Shown here piece after piece: positions 63,296-64,000 of a stretch of DNA of 64,000 nucleotides. Position numbers and translations under genes: made by a program. A model generated the notes under the pieces. That model had not been told where the DNA came from. It saw nothing but the letters and a program-made list of their open reading frames with translations, and did not search any database. Source of the DNA: Blastocladiella emersonii ATCC 22665 (taxonomy: Eukaryota; Blastocladiomycota; Blastocladiomycetes; Blastocladiales; Blastocladiaceae); NCBI GenBank assembly GCA_025594325.1, contig JANHCV010000003.1:1488001-1552000 (forward strand), in the 5' to 3' direction. How positions within the stretch are numbered: the first letter of the stretch is position 1; every line of letters begins with the position of its first letter.

Positions 63296-64000
63296 ATGGA
63301 CAAGGCGAGTGACGCCAACACGTCGACGCGCGCGCCGCGTCGCGACAAGAACAAGGACAACCCGAACGAGCCGTCCGTCATCGGCAACTACAAGATCGAC
63401 CGCACGCTCGGCCAGGGCACGTACGGCAAGGTCAAGCTCGGGCTCCACCAGCAGACGAATGAGAAGGTACACTCGACCTGTCGTTCGCTGCCGCTCTCCC
63501 TCGGACGCTCACCTCAACCTTGTGTTTAGGTCGCCATCAAGATCATCGAGAAGGCCAATATCCAGTCGCAGCGGCAAGTGGCGCGCATCCAGCGCGAGAT
63601 CCGGTTCCTCAAGCTGCTGCACCACCCGCACATTGTCAAGGTGTACGAGGTGCACGAGACGGCCGAGCAGATCTTCATCGTCATGGAGTACGTCCAGGGC
63701 GGCGAGCTCTTCGACTACATTGTCTCGCACAAGCGCGTCAAGGAGAAGGAGGCCCGCGCCTTTTACCGCATGATGCTCTCGGCGCTCCACTACTGCCACG
63801 CGGTACGGCCGTGGTTTCTCGGGTCCACCGTGGTCGACGGACACTGACGCGACGCTCGCTCGCGCGTGTAGAATGCCGTCATCCACCGCGATCTGAAGCC
63901 CGAGGTACGGAGCTCGCTCGACCGCGTTGTGGTCGGCCGTCGCTGACATGCGTGTCTCCCACTCGTGTAGAACCTTCTGCTCGACACGGACAAGACCATC
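63296..64000 (+). CDS. CAMK/SNF1-like Ser/Thr protein kinase, 3' end outside the window
   Basis: The first four exons (63296-63466, 63530-63802, 63872-63904, 63971 to the window edge; introns 63, 69 and 66 nt) give 169 residues. After a 30-residue charged N-terminus the kinase domain starts: IGNYKIDRTLGQGTYGKVKL (glycine loop), VAIKIIEKANI with Lys61, RIQREIRFLKLLHHPHIVKV, IVMEYVQGGELFDYI, and HRDLKPENLLLD with catalytic Asp155. The NYKIDRTLGQGTYGKVKLG start and EYVQGGELFDYIV are typical of the CAMK-like SNF1/Kin4/Gin4 group; which one cannot be decided without the C-terminal part. Confidence 0.88.

Noticed and set aside
1-64000. tRNA, rRNA and CRISPR features
   Set aside because: I found no T-loop-like GTTCGAATC with paired arms, no rRNA-like blocks and no regularly spaced repeats. 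A covariance-model scan could still reveal small RNAs that I cannot see by eye.

Overview
The window is nuclear DNA of a eukaryote with a compact, very GC-rich genome. Genes lie on both strands, often less than 100 bases apart (19 bases between the ends of the telobox-Myb and TMEM14 genes). They are interrupted by tiny introns: I placed 36, of 54-82 nt, and 30 of them start GTACG, usually with a CTGAC or CTCAC branch-point-like motif near the 3' end. A clear CFAP45 gene (a protein inside ciliary doublet microtubules) means the organism builds a flagellum. With fungal-type features (BPL1 with an amidotransferase-like N-terminus, PBP1-type ataxin-2, CTK1/CDK12-type kinase, a GPI-type cysteine-rich protein) this points to a zoosporic fungus, probably Blastocladiomycota or a chytrid. 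The phylum is inference.

Layout. 0-6 kb: an FHA-domain protein and, convergent, an ataxin-2/Pbp1 homologue with a pure CAG polyglutamine tract. 6-8 kb: a 2 kb gap without a convincing gene. 8-23.5 kb: GTPBP1-type GTPase, beta-lactamase-fold serine hydrolase, CFAP45, DENND6-type Rab exchange factor, a proline-rich orphan, a rhodanese plus dual-specificity phosphatase, and the mitochondrial rRNA methyltransferase MRM1. 23.5-29.2 kb: an accessory island with inverted repeats, a dispersed non-coding repeat and three tandem copies of an unfamiliar gene family, each broken or truncated. 29.4-37.6 kb: NHP2, biotin protein ligase, an RFWD3-type RING/WD40 ubiquitin ligase and a GRDP/DUF1399 protein. 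38.7-41 kb: a cysteine-rich, probably GPI-anchored protein preceded by a copy with a nonsense codon. 41.5-57.4 kb: SPT6 with a prion-like tail, condensin kleisin BRN1/CAP-H, a telobox Myb protein with a cysteine-repeat tail, a TMEM14 protein, and a very long CDK12/CTK1-type kinase. 57.5-64 kb: two small orphan reading frames around a TGACGTCA palindrome, a secreted ricin-B-type lectin, an AT-richer segment with a broken gag-like frame next to a duplicated lectin-gene 3' end, and the start of a CAMK-like kinase cut by the window edge.

Most genes are housekeeping: transcription elongation (SPT6, CTK1), RNA-protein particles (NHP2, MRM1, ataxin-2, GTPBP1), chromosomes and genome stability (BRN1, RFWD3, telobox Myb), and signalling. 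The least familiar material is the 23.5-29.2 kb island, the GTACG splice grammar and the 60.5-62.5 kb insertion. Exon joins were chosen by reading-frame phase, splice motifs and fit to remembered protein families. No database search was possible.
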